A stretch of DNA of 64,000 nt, from the NCBI RefSeq assembly GCF_014385065.1, contig NZ_JACRTA010000002.1, forward strand, positions 186,001 through 250,000, written 5' to 3'. Each line of letters begins with the position of its first letter. Position 1 is the stretch's first letter. Shown here one piece after another: positions 52,431-61,558 of this stretch. Origin of the DNA: Lentihominibacter hominis. Lineage in GTDB: Bacteria > Bacillota > Clostridia > Peptostreptococcales > Anaerovoracaceae. The notes beneath the pieces were generated by a model, which did not search any database, was not told where the DNA came from, and saw nothing but the letters and a program-made list of their open reading frames with translations. The translations under genes and the position numbers were made by a program.

Positions 52431-53966
52431 ATGAGTTTATTAAAAATTACAGCGATGACGCATTCGTTTGGAGATGATTTGCTGTTCAGGGATACCGGAT
52501 TTTCTTTGAACAGAGGTGAACATACAGGTATTGTAGGGCAGAATGGTACGGGAAAAAGTACACTTATAAAAATATGTGCAGGTCAAATCATTCCCGATGA
52601 GGGGATGATTACGTGGAAACCCGGTGTTAAAACAGGATATCTTGATCAATATGCGCAGATAAAAAAATTTGTTACCATAAGAGATTTTTTGAGATCTGCT
52701 TTTTCGAAGTTATATAAAATAGAATCTCAAATGAACAGATATTATGAACAGGCGGCTAATGGCGATGAAGGAAAACTGAAAGCTGCAGCAAAATGTCAGG
52801 AGGAGCTGGAACGTGAAGATTTTTATTCGGCAGATACTAAAATAGATAAGGTATCATCGGGGCTGGGACTGACAGCTATGGGTTTGGACAGCTTTATAGA
52901 AAACTTGAGCGGCGGACAGCGAGCTAAAGTAATATTGGCTAAACTCCTGCTTGAAAGCCCCGATGTGCTGCTGTTAGATGAACCTACTAATTTTTTGGAC
53001 AGAGAGCATATAACGTGGCTTGCTGGATATTTATCAGATCTGTCAAAAGCATTTTTGGTAGTATCACACGATTATGATTTTCTGGAGAAAATATCTACAA
53101 GGATACTTGATATTGGTAATAAGAGAATTAATAAATATTTCGGTTCTTATTCTGATTTTGCAAAGAAAAAAACTTTGCTTCGTCAGGATTATATGAGACA
53201 ATATGCGGCACAGCAAAAAGAAGTGAAAAAGACAGAGGAGTTTATAAGAAAGAATATTGCCGGAAGAAAATCCAGAATGGCAAGGGGCAGGCAGAAACAG
53301 CTTGATCGAATGGAACTTATGGAGGCTCCGAAGCAGAAAGAAATAAAACCTATTTTTAATTTTTCTTCTGTAGGCCAGCCTGCTTCCGGACATTTGGAAG
53401 TGAGTCATCTTACCGTAGGATATCATTATCCTGTTTTGACAGATATAAGTTTTACGGTAAAGGGCGGAGAAAAAGTAGCAGTCAGGGGATTTAACGGGAT
53501 AGGAAAATCTACATTGCTTAAAACCATAACAGGGAAGATTCCCGCTCTTGGAGGAGCTTTTTCTTTCTCACAGATGACTGTTACAGGATATTTTCAACAG
53601 GAAATGACGTGGCGTGATCCCGGAAAGAGCCCCATTCAGATAATATCGGATACTTGTTCTCATTTTTCAGTAAAAGAAGTGAGACAACGCCTTGCAAAGT
53701 GTGGAATTTCAAGTAAGCATGCCGCACAGTCAGTAGGGACACTCAGTGGGGGTGAACAGGCTAAAGTAAAGATATGTCTGCTTTCCGTATCTCCATGCAA
53801 TTTCCTTATACTTGATGAGCCGACTAATCATCTTGATATCTGGGCGAAAGAGGCGCTCAGAACTGCTCTGGATGAGTTTGAGGGAGCTGTGCTGCTTGTG
53901 TCTCATGAAGAATCATTTTACTCTGGCTGGATACAACGAGTTGTTGAAATATCGGCAAAGTCGTGA
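52431..53966 (+). CDS. ABC-F family ATPase (possible ribosome protection protein)
   Basis: A 511-residue protein with two ABC ATPase domains and no membrane segments. Walker A motifs are GQNGTGKST and GFNGIGKST; signatures are LSGGQRAKV and LSGGEQAKV; Walker B are LLLDEPTNFLD and LILDEPTNHLD. The inter-domain linker (about 230-320) is rich in Lys/Arg/Gln (GRKSRMARGRQKQLDRM), as in ABC-F proteins that enter the ribosomal E site. Some ABC-F members give resistance to lincosamides, pleuromutilins or macrolides, others are housekeeping factors; sequence alone does not decide. The attenuator-like leader favours an inducible role. The ATG at 52431 has a GAGAGG site. Confidence 0.9.
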   Translation: MSLLKITAMTHSFGDDLLFRDTGFSLNRGEHTGIVGQNGTGKSTLIKICAGQIIPDEGMITWKPGVKTGYLDQYAQIKKFVTIRDFLRSAFSKLYKIESQMNRYYEQAANGDEGKLKAAAKCQEELEREDFYSADTKIDKVSSGLGLTAMGLDSFIENLSGGQRAKVILAKLLLESPDVLLLDEPTNFLDREHITWLAGYLSDLSKAFLVVSHDYDFLEKISTRILDIGNKRINKYFGSYSDFAKKKTLLRQDYMRQYAAQQKEVKKTEEFIRKNIAGRKSRMARGRQKQLDRMELMEAPKQKEIKPIFNFSSVGQPASGHLEVSHLTVGYHYPVLTDISFTVKGGEKVAVRGFNGIGKSTLLKTITGKIPALGGAFSFSQMTVTGYFQQEMTWRDPGKSPIQIISDTCSHFSVKEVRQRLAKCGISSKHAAQSVGTLSGGEQAKVKICLLSVSPCNFLILDEPTNHLDIWAKEALRTALDEFEGAVLLVSHEESFYSGWIQRVVEISAKS

Positions 53967-53993
53967 TTGTACAGCAAATATGAAAAAAATCTC

Positions 53994-54023
53994 TTGAACA
54001 GCATGACCATTTTGTTGTATAAT
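53994..54023 (+). promoter_or_regulatory. Promoter of rplS
   Basis: TTGAAC (53994-53999), an 18-base spacer and TATAAT (54018-54023), about 80 bases before the rplS start. Confidence 0.65.
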
Positions 54024-54029
54024 ATTTCA

Positions 54030-54103
54030 GTATTACGGGCGGTCCTCTGGTCTTATGAAAAGGTCATAGCCAAGAACGTCTTGGAGGGAAGGAGGAAGAC
54101 TCA
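54030..54103 (+). promoter_or_regulatory. Candidate L19 leader (ribosomal protein leader RNA)
   Basis: The rplS 5' untranslated region begins GGGCGGTCCTC and contains a CCAAG/CTTGG hairpin directly ahead of the ribosome binding site (GGAGGGAAGGAGG). This arrangement is like the autoregulatory L19 leaders of Firmicutes. I have not matched it base by base to the published consensus. Confidence 0.5.
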
Positions 54104-54451
54104 ATGAACGTATTAGATTCAGTTGTACAGGATTATCTGAAAGCTGATATCCCTGCTTTTAACGTTGGAGATACCGTGAAGGTACATGTTAAAATTAAAG
54201 AAGGAAACAGAGAGAGAATACAGATCTTCGAGGGCTTTGTCTTAAAGAGACAGAATGGCGGAATAGGCGAAACTTTTACGGTAAGAAGGATCGCGTCAGG
54301 TGTAGGTGTGGAAAAGACATTCCCGATTCACTCACCGCTTGTGGAAAAGATCGAGGTTGTAAGAAAAGGTGATGTCAGACGCGCAAGACTTCACTATATG
54401 CGTGCAAGAACCGGTAAATCAGCAAAGATCAAAACAAAAGAAGACATGTAA
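54104..54451 (+). CDS. rplS: 50S ribosomal protein L19
   Basis: L19 sits at the 30S-50S interface. The 115-residue sequence shows [40 protein letters not shown], and a C-terminal [20 protein letters not shown]. Its usual upstream partners rpsP, rimM and trmD are not here; instead rplS has its own promoter and a terminator, then an ABC transporter, then rbgA and rnhB, which do normally follow rplS. Confidence 0.98.
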   Translation: MNVLDSVVQDYLKADIPAFNVGDTVKVHVKIKEGNRERIQIFEGFVLKRQNGGIGETFTVRRIASGVGVEKTFPIHSPLVEKIEVVRKGDVRRARLHYMRARTGKSAKIKTKEDM

Positions 54452-54457
54452 TCACAG

Positions 54458-54480
54458 AGGCACCTTTACGGTGCCTTTTC
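54458..54480 (+). terminator. Terminator after rplS
   Basis: AGGCACC (54458-54464) pairs with GGTGCCT (54470-54476) around a five-base loop, followed by T residues. Confidence 0.85.
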
Positions 54481-54518
54481 GATTATATGGAGTCAGTAAT
54501 AGATTGCGGAGGGAATAT

Positions 54519-54551
54519 TTACGATTTAAGAATACAACCTGTAAATCGTAA
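54519..54551. promoter_or_regulatory. Inverted repeat before the ABC transporter operon
   Basis: TTACGATTT (54519-54527) and AAATCGTAA (54543-54551) form a perfect 9-base inverted repeat with a 15-base spacer, ending about ten bases before the ribosome binding site of the ABC ATPase. It could be an operator or an RNA stem. Confidence 0.4.
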
Positions 54552-54572
54552 TATAAAAAGTGAGGGAGTATT

Positions 54573-55331
54573 ATGATTATAGTAAAACATGTAACTAAAA
54601 AGTTTTTAAGAAACAAAAACAAAAAAGAACAAGAGGAATTTTGTGCTGATAAAGATATTAGTTTTGAAGCAGGGAATGGAGAAATAATAGGAATATTGGG
54701 GCCGAACGGAGCCGGAAAGACTACGCTTTTGAGGATGATAGCAGGAATCTTGGAGCCGACAGAAGGGGAGATTACTTTTGACGGAATGACTTACGCAGAT
54801 GATGAGATCAAGATAAAACAAAGAATTGCATACTTGTCGGGAAACACCAAGATATATGATACATTATCTACATATGAGCTTTTGAAAATGTGTTGTGATA
54901 TATATGGTGTAGACGGAGATGAAATGACTAAACGAATCGATGAAATAACTAATATACTGGGAATGAGGCAGTTTCTTTATAATAAAATATCCAATCTGTC
55001 TACAGGACAGACACAGAAAGTAAATTTGGCCAGATGCATGGTACACGATCCGGAATATTATATTTTAGATGAGGCTACATCAGGATTAGACATTATCTCG
55101 AGCCAGATAATACTCAATTTTATAAAAGGCGAAAGATCCAGAGGAAAGACTGTTTTGTATTCTACTCATTATATGGAAGAGGCTGAGAATATTTGCGACA
55201 GAGTTATCATGCTTAATAAAGGTGAGATAATAAACAGCGGAACACCAGATGAGATTAAAGCAGATACAGGCATGACGAATTTAAGAGATTCTTTTTTCGC
55301 AATGATAGGAGGTGTTGCAGATGAGGAATAA
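54573..55331 (+). CDS. ABC transporter ATP-binding protein (NatA-like)
   Basis: A 252-residue ATPase with Walker A GPNGAGKTT, signature LSTGQTQKV, Walker B YILDEATSGLD and the switch histidine in YSTHYMEEAE. With the permease encoded next it forms an exporter like the NatAB sodium extrusion system. A GAGGGAG site precedes the ATG, and its 3' end overlaps the permease start by 11 nt. It is inserted between rplS and rbgA, which are usually adjacent or nearly so. Confidence 0.9.
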   Translation: MIIVKHVTKKFLRNKNKKEQEEFCADKDISFEAGNGEIIGILGPNGAGKTTLLRMIAGILEPTEGEITFDGMTYADDEIKIKQRIAYLSGNTKIYDTLSTYELLKMCCDIYGVDGDEMTKRIDEITNILGMRQFLYNKISNLSTGQTQKVNLARCMVHDPEYYILDEATSGLDIISSQIILNFIKGERSRGKTVLYSTHYMEEAENICDRVIMLNKGEIINSGTPDEIKADTGMTNLRDSFFAMIGGVADEE

Positions 55332-56469
55332 TTTGTGGAATATATTCAGAAAAGAAGTGCGAGAACTTTTCAGAGATAAAAAATCATTGTCCATGATGCT
55401 GATAATACCTGTATCCATACCTTTAATAATTTTGGGAATGTCTGCATTATTTGAATCGCAGGCAAATAAAGACGTGACAGAATATAATAGGATAGGATTT
55501 GCCTATGAAATGTCACAAGCAGAAAAAAGTATTGCTGAGACAATGGATATAGACGTTGTAAAGGGAACTGAAAAAGAATTGGAAAAGAAGTTTGCAGATG
55601 GTGATATCGATTTATATGTAGCCAGAGACGGAAAAAGTTATATCATAAACGGGGACAGTTCTGACACCAGCACGTATTCAGCCAAACTTATGGAGTCATA
55701 TTATAATACATATAAGGAGTATCTGCAGCAGGATTTTCTCAGAGAGAATAATATAGATGCAGATCAGATGATGAATATTATAACAGTGGAAGAACGCTTT
55801 GCTGATGAAGATAATTTTTTTGCAGGATACATAAAAAATTATGCCTTCCTTTTTATAATAATGGCTATAACTGTGTCAGCCACGTATCCATCTACAGATA
55901 CAACAGCAGGAGAGAGGGAACGGGGAACACTGGAAACTTTGCTGACTTTTCCTATAAAAAGCAGGGATATAATTATAGGTAAATTTTTAGGGGTGACAAT
56001 ATCAGCTATTGTGACCGGAGTGATAAGTCTGATATTATCTATCATATCTTTAGCGGCAGCAAAAAATATATTTTCTATATATAAAGGTGTAGATACTATG
56101 TATTCGCCTGTCAGTATAGTGTTTGCGGTGATTGTGATAGTTGCTTTTTCTTTCTTTATAAGTGGTCTGTGTATTGCTATAGCCAGCAAATCCAAGACCT
56201 TTAAGGAGGCGCAGAGCGCGCTGACACCGCTCACATTTATATCATTGTTTCCGGGTATGATAGCCTTTATGATAGGAGTGACAGGAACACCTCTTATATC
56301 TATAATACCGTTTTTGAATTACGTGGTCTTATTTACAGATATAAATAATGGAGATATAAGTTTGCTGAATATTACGCTGATGTTTGTATCTACTATAGTT
56401 TATATAAGTATAGTTCTGGTTTATATAATAAAACAGTATAAGTCAGAAAAAGTTTTACTGGTTAAATAA
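55321..56469 (+). CDS. ABC transporter permease (NatB/ABC-2 type)
   Basis: A 382-residue membrane protein. It starts with NIFRKEVRELFRDKKSLSMML and a first transmembrane helix, followed by a large extracytoplasmic domain (about 45-175) and five more helices. The conserved segment TAGERERGTLETLLTFPIKSRDIIIGKFLGV is typical of ABC-2/NatB permeases. The ATG at 55321 has AGGAGG before it inside the ATPase gene. Likely role: export of sodium or a drug; the substrate is unknown. Confidence 0.88.
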   Translation: MRNNLWNIFRKEVRELFRDKKSLSMMLIIPVSIPLIILGMSALFESQANKDVTEYNRIGFAYEMSQAEKSIAETMDIDVVKGTEKELEKKFADGDIDLYVARDGKSYIINGDSSDTSTYSAKLMESYYNTYKEYLQQDFLRENNIDADQMMNIITVEERFADEDNFFAGYIKNYAFLFIIMAITVSATYPSTDTTAGERERGTLETLLTFPIKSRDIIIGKFLGVTISAIVTGVISLILSIISLAAAKNIFSIYKGVDTMYSPVSIVFAVIVIVAFSFFISGLCIAIASKSKTFKEAQSALTPLTFISLFPGMIAFMIGVTGTPLISIIPFLNYVVLFTDINNGDISLLNITLMFVSTIVYISIVLVYIIKQYKSEKVLLVK

Positions 56470-56509
56470 TTAGATATACAGGTGAGGCGATTAAAAGGAG
56501 AAAATCTTT

Positions 56510-57355
56510 ATGAACAATATAAACTGGTACCCGGGGCATATGAAGAAAACAAGGGAGTTGATACAGCAAAACTTAAAACTGGTAGATGCAGTTATTGAAG
56601 TGATTGATGCCAGAATTCCTCTTTCCAGCAGGAATCCTATAATAGATGAGCTGATAAAAGGTAAGCCGCAATTGATAGTACTTAATAAGAGTGATCTTGC
56701 TGATGGAAGCGTGAGCAAAGAATGGGAAAATTATTTTCGTCAAAAAGGTATAAGAGCTTTTTCCATGAATTGTATGAGTGGCTTGGGAATAAAAAATCTC
56801 TTTAGAATTCTTGAGAGTATGTCAGAGGAGAAAAACAGGGACAGATTTATGCAGAAGCCTTTCAGGCTGATGATAGTAGGTGTTCCCAATGTAGGTAAAT
56901 CATCTCTTATAAACAGAATGACAGGGAAAAAAAGCGCGCAGACGGGAGACAGACCGGGAGTAACAAAAGGTAAGCAGTGGCTTAAGCTTAAAAACAATAT
57001 GCAGCTTCTTGATACACCCGGGATTTTGTGGCCTAAATTTGAAGATCCCAAGGTAGGCCTTGATCTGGCATTCTGCGGATGCATAAAAGATGAGGTTCTG
57101 GATGTGCCAACTCTTGCTATGGAACTCATAGGTATTCTTGCGGAAAACTATCCACAGATGCTTAAAGAAAGATATAAACTGGAAGAAACAGCAGAAACTC
57201 CTCTTGAAAATATGGAAAGTATAGCCGTTAAAAGAGGCTGCATACTGCCGGGAAAAAGAATAGATTACGAAAGGATCGGAAGAATTGTACTGGATGAATT
57301 CAGAGGAGGAAAGATAGGCAGAATAACTCTTGAAAATCCGGGACAGAGTAAATAG
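56510..57355 (+). CDS. rbgA: Ribosome biogenesis GTPase RbgA (YlqF)
   Basis: Circularly permuted GTPase for late 50S assembly. Starts NWYPGHMKKT; motif order is G4 NKSD (about residue 60), G1 GVPNVGKSSL (about 124), G3 DTPG (about 167), and GLDLAFCGCIKDEVLD follows. A C-terminal ANTAR-like RNA-binding region completes 281 residues. The rbgA-rnhB pair is conserved in Firmicutes. Confidence 0.96.
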   Translation: MNNINWYPGHMKKTRELIQQNLKLVDAVIEVIDARIPLSSRNPIIDELIKGKPQLIVLNKSDLADGSVSKEWENYFRQKGIRAFSMNCMSGLGIKNLFRILESMSEEKNRDRFMQKPFRLMIVGVPNVGKSSLINRMTGKKSAQTGDRPGVTKGKQWLKLKNNMQLLDTPGILWPKFEDPKVGLDLAFCGCIKDEVLDVPTLAMELIGILAENYPQMLKERYKLEETAETPLENMESIAVKRGCILPGKRIDYERIGRIVLDEFRGGKIGRITLENPGQSK

Positions 57356-57386
57356 ATTGCGATGAAAAAGGAGCGTTTATAAAGCT

Positions 57387-58049
57387 ATGACAAAGCAGGA
57401 GAGAATGGAAAAATTGAGAGAACGATTTGCTGAGATGAAAGTGAAAGAGAAGGAGCTTCGCTGCGCAGGGTATGAAAAAATTGCAGGAGTTGATGAAGTG
57501 GGCAGAGGACCTTTAGCAGGTCCTGTGGTAGCTGCTGCGGTAGTTCTTCCCGAGGATTTTGACGTTTTGGGAATAGATGATTCAAAAAAACTTTCTGAAA
57601 AGAAGCGTGAGAAGCTTTTTCCTGTGATAAAGGAAAAGGCGATTGCTTTTGGCATAGGGATGGTGGATAACAAAGTTATAGATGATATAAATATTTTGCA
57701 GGCTACTAAAAAAGCTATGACGATGGCTGTGGATGAACTTAATAGAATGTTGGAAGCAAACGGCAGTCGACAGACGGATTATATATTGTTTGACGCTATG
57801 AAAATAGATGATATCAAGATTCCCCAAGAATCCGTAATAAAGGGCGATGCCAAAGTTCTTGCCATTGCAGCAGCTTCGATAATAGCAAAGGTAACAAGAG
57901 ACAGAATTATGGCAGAGTACGCCGCGGAATATCCCGGGTACAGTTTTGAAAAAAATAAGGGTTATGGTACAAAGCAGCATTATGAGGGGATTAAAAAACA
58001 GGGGATATGCCCAATCCACAGAAAGACGTTTTTGAAAAAAGTGCTGTAG
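57387..58049 (+). CDS. rnhB: Ribonuclease HII
   Basis: It removes RNA primers and misincorporated ribonucleotides from DNA. The signature [20 protein letters not shown] carries the first Asp-Glu pair; [25 protein letters not shown] and [20 protein letters not shown] carry other conserved residues. 220 residues. It begins 31 nt after rbgA. Confidence 0.96.
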   Translation: MTKQERMEKLRERFAEMKVKEKELRCAGYEKIAGVDEVGRGPLAGPVVAAAVVLPEDFDVLGIDDSKKLSEKKREKLFPVIKEKAIAFGIGMVDNKVIDDINILQATKKAMTMAVDELNRMLEANGSRQTDYILFDAMKIDDIKIPQESVIKGDAKVLAIAAASIIAKVTRDRIMAEYAAEYPGYSFEKNKGYGTKQHYEGIKKQGICPIHRKTFLKKVL

Positions 58050-58125
58050 TATTTTTAAGGAAATTTAAGATAATTTTTGGCATTTGATAATGATCTGATT
58101 GCCGTTGCTTAGGCGATCTAACCAC

Positions 58126-58154
58126 TTGCATAAACCTTTTTTTCATGATAAAAT
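58126..58154 (+). promoter_or_regulatory. Promoter of the folate one-carbon operon
   Basis: TTGCAT (58126-58131), a 17-base spacer and TAAAAT (58149-58154), just upstream of the riboswitch. Confidence 0.55.
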
Positions 58155-58165
58155 AAATTTGTTAT

Positions 58166-58232
58166 ACGACTGACGGGATCAAGTGGAATCAACCACGTGA
58201 AGTATAATGTAACAGTGAGCCGACCGTCTGGG
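58166..58232 (+). promoter_or_regulatory. ZTP/ZMP riboswitch (pfl motif)
   Basis: The conserved core is visible: GACTGACGGG, then the hairpin GTGGAATCAACCAC (58183-58196), then GTGAAG, and the 3' domain GAGCCGACCGTCTGGGC. GACGG (58172-58176) can pair with CCGTC (58224-58228), forming the conserved long-range pairing. The class senses AICAR phosphate derivatives that build up when 10-formyl-THF is short, and typically controls fhs, as here. A terminator follows as the expression platform. Confidence 0.9.
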
Positions 58233-58233
58233 C

Positions 58234-58260
58234 AGAGAGTCCGGATTGTCAGGCTCTTTT
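58234..58260 (+). terminator. Riboswitch terminator
   Basis: A hairpin pairs AGAG plus CC (58236-58242) with GG plus CTCT (58252-58257), allowing one bulged T, and ends in four T. It lies directly after the ZTP aptamer and before the fhs ribosome binding site. Confidence 0.65.
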
Positions 58261-58296
58261 CGCATTTAATAATATTTGATTAAAAAGGAGAAGAAG

Positions 58297-59973
58297 ATGG
58301 AAATTAAAAGCGATATTCAGATTGCGCAAGAGACGGAAATGAGAAATATCAACGAGATAGCGAATTCCGCAGGCTTGGACAGCAAGTACATTGAACTTTA
58401 CGGAAATTATAAGGCTAAGGTGGATTATAATCTGCTGGAAGATAAGAAAGATGAAGCGGACGGAAAGGTAATCCTTGTTACAGCTATATCGCCTACTCCT
58501 GCGGGAGAAGGGAAGACTACGACAACGGTCGGTCTTGCAGATGCTTTGCGAAAGATAGATAAGAATGTGCTTGTAGCACTCAGAGAGCCGTCTTTAGGAC
58601 CGGTGTTCGGCGTCAAGGGCGGAGCTGCCGGAGGCGGATATGCGCAGGTTGTGCCTATGGAGGATATAAACTTACACTTTACGGGAGATATGCATGCTAT
58701 CGGAGCCGCAAACAATTTGCTTGCGGCTATGCTGGACAATCATATTCAGCAGGGCAATGAGCTTAAGATAGATCCGAGAAGAATAACATGGAAGCGATGT
58801 GTGGATATGAATGACAGACAGCTCAGGTTTATTACAGACGGTCTGGGAGGAAAGCCTAACGGAATGCCCAGAGAAGACGGATTTGATATAACGGTTGCCA
58901 GTGAGATAATGGCTATTTTATGTCTGTCAGATGATATTGAAGATCTTAAAAAGAGGATATCGAGTATTATCGTAGGATACAGCTATGATGATGAGCCTGT
59001 GACAGCGGGCCAGCTTAATGCTCAGGGAGCGATGGCGGCCCTTCTTAAGGATGCTCTTAAACCTAATTTAGTGCAGACTCTTGAGCATACTCCTGCATTT
59101 ATTCACGGAGGACCTTTTGCCAACATAGCGCATGGATGTAATTCGGTGATGGCTACGAGGATGGCCATGAAGATGGCTGATTACGTGGTGACGGAAGCAG
59201 GTTTTGGCGCAGATCTGGGAGCGGAAAAATTTCTGGATATAAAGTGCAGAATGTCCGGAATAAAGCCCTCTGCAGTCGTTGTTGTGGCTACGGTAAGAGC
59301 TCTTAAGCATCACGGAGGTGTGGCGAAAGCTGACCTGGGAACAGAGAATCTTAAAGCTCTTGAAAAAGGACTCCCTAACCTGCTGCAGCATGTGGGCAAT
59401 ATAACTAATGTATATGGATTGCCTGCAGTTGTCGCTATAAACAGATTCCCTACAGATACTGAAAATGAGCTTAAACTTGTTGAGGACAAGTGCAGAGAGC
59501 TTGGTGTAAACGTAGCGCTCAGTGAAGTGTGGGGCAAAGGCGGAGAAGGCGGAATATCTCTGGCAGAGGAAGTTGTTCGTCTGTGTGAAGAACCCAATGA
59601 CTTTAGATTTTCCTATGACATAGATATGTCTATTGAAGAGAAAATAAGAGCTATAGCTCAGAAAGTATATCATGCTGATGATATCAACATACTTCCTGCC
59701 GCTGCGAAGCAGCTCGCACAGCTGGAAAAGCTGGGATTCGGCAAACTTCCTATATGTATCGCCAAGACTCAATACAGCTTTTCCGATGATCCTTCACTTT
59801 TGGGAGCTCCTGAAGGTTTTGTGCTTACAGTGAGAAATCTTAAGGTTTCTGCAGGAGCTGGATTCATAGTTGCTCTCACAGGTGATATAATGACTATGCC
59901 GGGACTTCCTAAAAGACCGGCGGCTGAGAAAATAGATGTTGACAGAACAGGAAAGATTTCGGGATTATTTTAG
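58297..59973 (+). CDS. fhs: Formate-tetrahydrofolate ligase
   Basis: It makes 10-formyl-THF from formate, THF and ATP. The P-loop [18 protein letters not shown] lies at about residue 66, and [20 protein letters not shown] and the C-terminal [16 protein letters not shown] are typical. The ATG at 58297 has an AAAGGAG site, giving 558 residues. It is the first gene of fhs-fchA-folD and is preceded by the ZTP riboswitch. The set provides formyl groups for purines and fMet-tRNA, and possibly for fermentation or acetogenesis. Confidence 0.97.
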   Translation: MEIKSDIQIAQETEMRNINEIANSAGLDSKYIELYGNYKAKVDYNLLEDKKDEADGKVILVTAISPTPAGEGKTTTTVGLADALRKIDKNVLVALREPSLGPVFGVKGGAAGGGYAQVVPMEDINLHFTGDMHAIGAANNLLAAMLDNHIQQGNELKIDPRRITWKRCVDMNDRQLRFITDGLGGKPNGMPREDGFDITVASEIMAILCLSDDIEDLKKRISSIIVGYSYDDEPVTAGQLNAQGAMAALLKDALKPNLVQTLEHTPAFIHGGPFANIAHGCNSVMATRMAMKMADYVVTEAGFGADLGAEKFLDIKCRMSGIKPSAVVVVATVRALKHHGGVAKADLGTENLKALEKGLPNLLQHVGNITNVYGLPAVVAINRFPTDTENELKLVEDKCRELGVNVALSEVWGKGGEGGISLAEEVVRLCEEPNDFRFSYDIDMSIEEKIRAIAQKVYHADDINILPAAAKQLAQLEKLGFGKLPICIAKTQYSFSDDPSLLGAPEGFVLTVRNLKVSAGAGFIVALTGDIMTMPGLPKRPAAEKIDVDRTGKISGLF

Positions 59974-59981
59974 GAGGGAAT

Positions 59982-60614
59982 ATGCTTTATACCGATAAAA
60001 CTTGCAGTCAGTTTGTCGATGAAACGGCAGGAAAATCACCGGTACCGGGCGGCGGAAGCGTATCTGCTCTTGTGGGTGCTCTGGGTGCATCTTTGGGGAG
60101 AATGGTGGCCTCGCTTACCATAGGAAAGAAAAAATATGAAGCTGTGGAAGAAGAAATCACAGCATTGGCTGAAGAAGCTGATGGTTTAAGGGAGGAACTA
60201 ATGGAACTGGTTCAGGCAGATATAAATATATTTAAACCTTTGTCGAATCTTTATGGTATGAAAGCGGATACAGAAACAGAAAAAGAAAAAAAGGAAAGGC
60301 TTCTTGAAAATGCGCTTGATGATGCTTGTGGTGTTCCTCTTAAAATTATGAAAGCCTGCGGAAAGGCGATAGAATTATCGGGTCGGTTTGCCTGTAAAGG
60401 TTCAAAGCTTGCAGTCAGCGATGCAGGAGCGGGAGCAATCATATGTAAAGCTGCTTTGCAGGCTGCAAGTTTAAATGTTTATATAAATACAAAGTCTATG
60501 AAAGACAGAAAACGTGCTGACGAGCTGGATTCCATGTGCGCTATGTACATGGTGAAATATACAGCTATGGCTGACGAGATATTCGAGAGCGTTGCTGAAA
60601 GTTTACGAGGTTAG
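59982..60614 (+). CDS. fchA: Methenyl-THF cyclohydrolase (FchA)
   Basis: A 210-residue, mostly helical protein of the formiminotransferase-cyclodeaminase C-terminal family. SPVPGGGSVSALVGALGASLG near the N terminus and KGSKLAVSDAGAGAIICKAAL are hallmarks. It interconverts 10-formyl- and 5,10-methenyl-THF. A GGAGGG site precedes the ATG. A separate cyclohydrolase next to folD suggests the FolD here may mainly act as dehydrogenase. Confidence 0.93.
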   Translation: MLYTDKTCSQFVDETAGKSPVPGGGSVSALVGALGASLGRMVASLTIGKKKYEAVEEEITALAEEADGLREELMELVQADINIFKPLSNLYGMKADTETEKEKKERLLENALDDACGVPLKIMKACGKAIELSGRFACKGSKLAVSDAGAGAIICKAALQAASLNVYINTKSMKDRKRADELDSMCAMYMVKYTAMADEIFESVAESLRG

Positions 60615-60617
60615 ATA

Positions 60618-61469
60618 ATGACAAAAATACTCAAGGGTAAATCTGTAGCGAACAGCCTTATGAAAAAGATTTCCGAGAAAGTAAAAGAGCTTAAAGCAAA
60701 GGGAGTGTTCCCCACTCTTGCTATAGTGAGGCTGGGAGATAATCCTCAGGATATATCATATGAAAGGGGAGCGGTAAAACGCGCTTTTCAGCTTGGTATA
60801 ACGGTAAGACAATTTGTTTACGATGAAAAGATTTCGCAGGGAGAGTTGATAGAGGAGATACAGAGGCTCAATGATGACTCACACATACATGGAGTGCTGA
60901 TATTCAGACCTTTGCCCGGCCATATAAATGAAAGTGAGATTTGTTCCGCATTGTCTCCGGCAAAAGATGTGGATGGGATAACGTCCGGATCTATGGCAGG
61001 CGTTTTTATGGACAGTGATATAGGGTTTCCGCCATGTACTGCGGAAGCATGCATGGAGATACTGGATCATTATGGATATGATCTTGAAGGAAAACGTGTT
61101 TTGGTTATGGGAAGAAGTCTTGTGATAGGAAAACCTGCAGCAATGATGGCCATGAGAAGGAATGCGACCGTCAGTGTGTGTCACAGCAGGACATCGAATG
61201 AAGATCTTAGGAAATTAGGTCAAAACGCTGATATTGTTATAGCAGCTGTGGGAAAGGCCTGCATGATAAAAAGCGGCTGGCTGGGAAAAGGTCAGGTTAT
61301 CATAGATGTGGGTATCAATGTTAAAGAAGACGGATCACTTTGCGGCGATGTGGATTTTGATGAAGTGTATGAAATAGCATCTGCTATAACACCGGTACCG
61401 GGAGGTGTAGGCAGTGTGACTACGGCTATTTTGATGAAACATGTGGCAGAAGCTGCGGAAAAACAGTAA
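60618..61469 (+). CDS. folD: Methylene-THF dehydrogenase / cyclohydrolase FolD
   Basis: NAD(P)-dependent dehydrogenase of the C1-THF pathway, 283 residues. Tyr48 and Lys54 (SYERGAVKRAF) and Asp119 (KDVDG) match the catalytic Tyr, Lys and Asp. The usual VQLPLP motif reads IFRPLP, so the conserved Gln is Phe96. The C-terminal Rossmann domain has VMGRSLVIGKPAAMM and ITPVPGGVGSVT. The start is 3 nt after the fchA stop. The Gln change may reduce cyclohydrolase activity, consistent with the adjacent fchA. Confidence 0.93.
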   Translation: MTKILKGKSVANSLMKKISEKVKELKAKGVFPTLAIVRLGDNPQDISYERGAVKRAFQLGITVRQFVYDEKISQGELIEEIQRLNDDSHIHGVLIFRPLPGHINESEICSALSPAKDVDGITSGSMAGVFMDSDIGFPPCTAEACMEILDHYGYDLEGKRVLVMGRSLVIGKPAAMMAMRRNATVSVCHSRTSNEDLRKLGQNADIVIAAVGKACMIKSGWLGKGQVIIDVGINVKEDGSLCGDVDFDEVYEIASAITPVPGGVGSVTTAILMKHVAEAAEKQ

Positions 61470-61476
61470 AAAGGAG

Positions 61477-61530
61477 AATACCTCTAAAAGCGGGATCTTT
61501 GCAGATACCCTCCTTTAGAGGTATTGTTTT
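61477..61530. terminator. Terminator after folD
   Basis: AATACCTCTAAA (61477-61488) pairs perfectly with TTTAGAGGTATT (61514-61525), followed by GTTTTT. It separates folD from the convergent nhaC-type gene. Confidence 0.8.
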
Positions 61531-61558
61531 TGGAGGCGCCATATTATGGCGTACAAGA

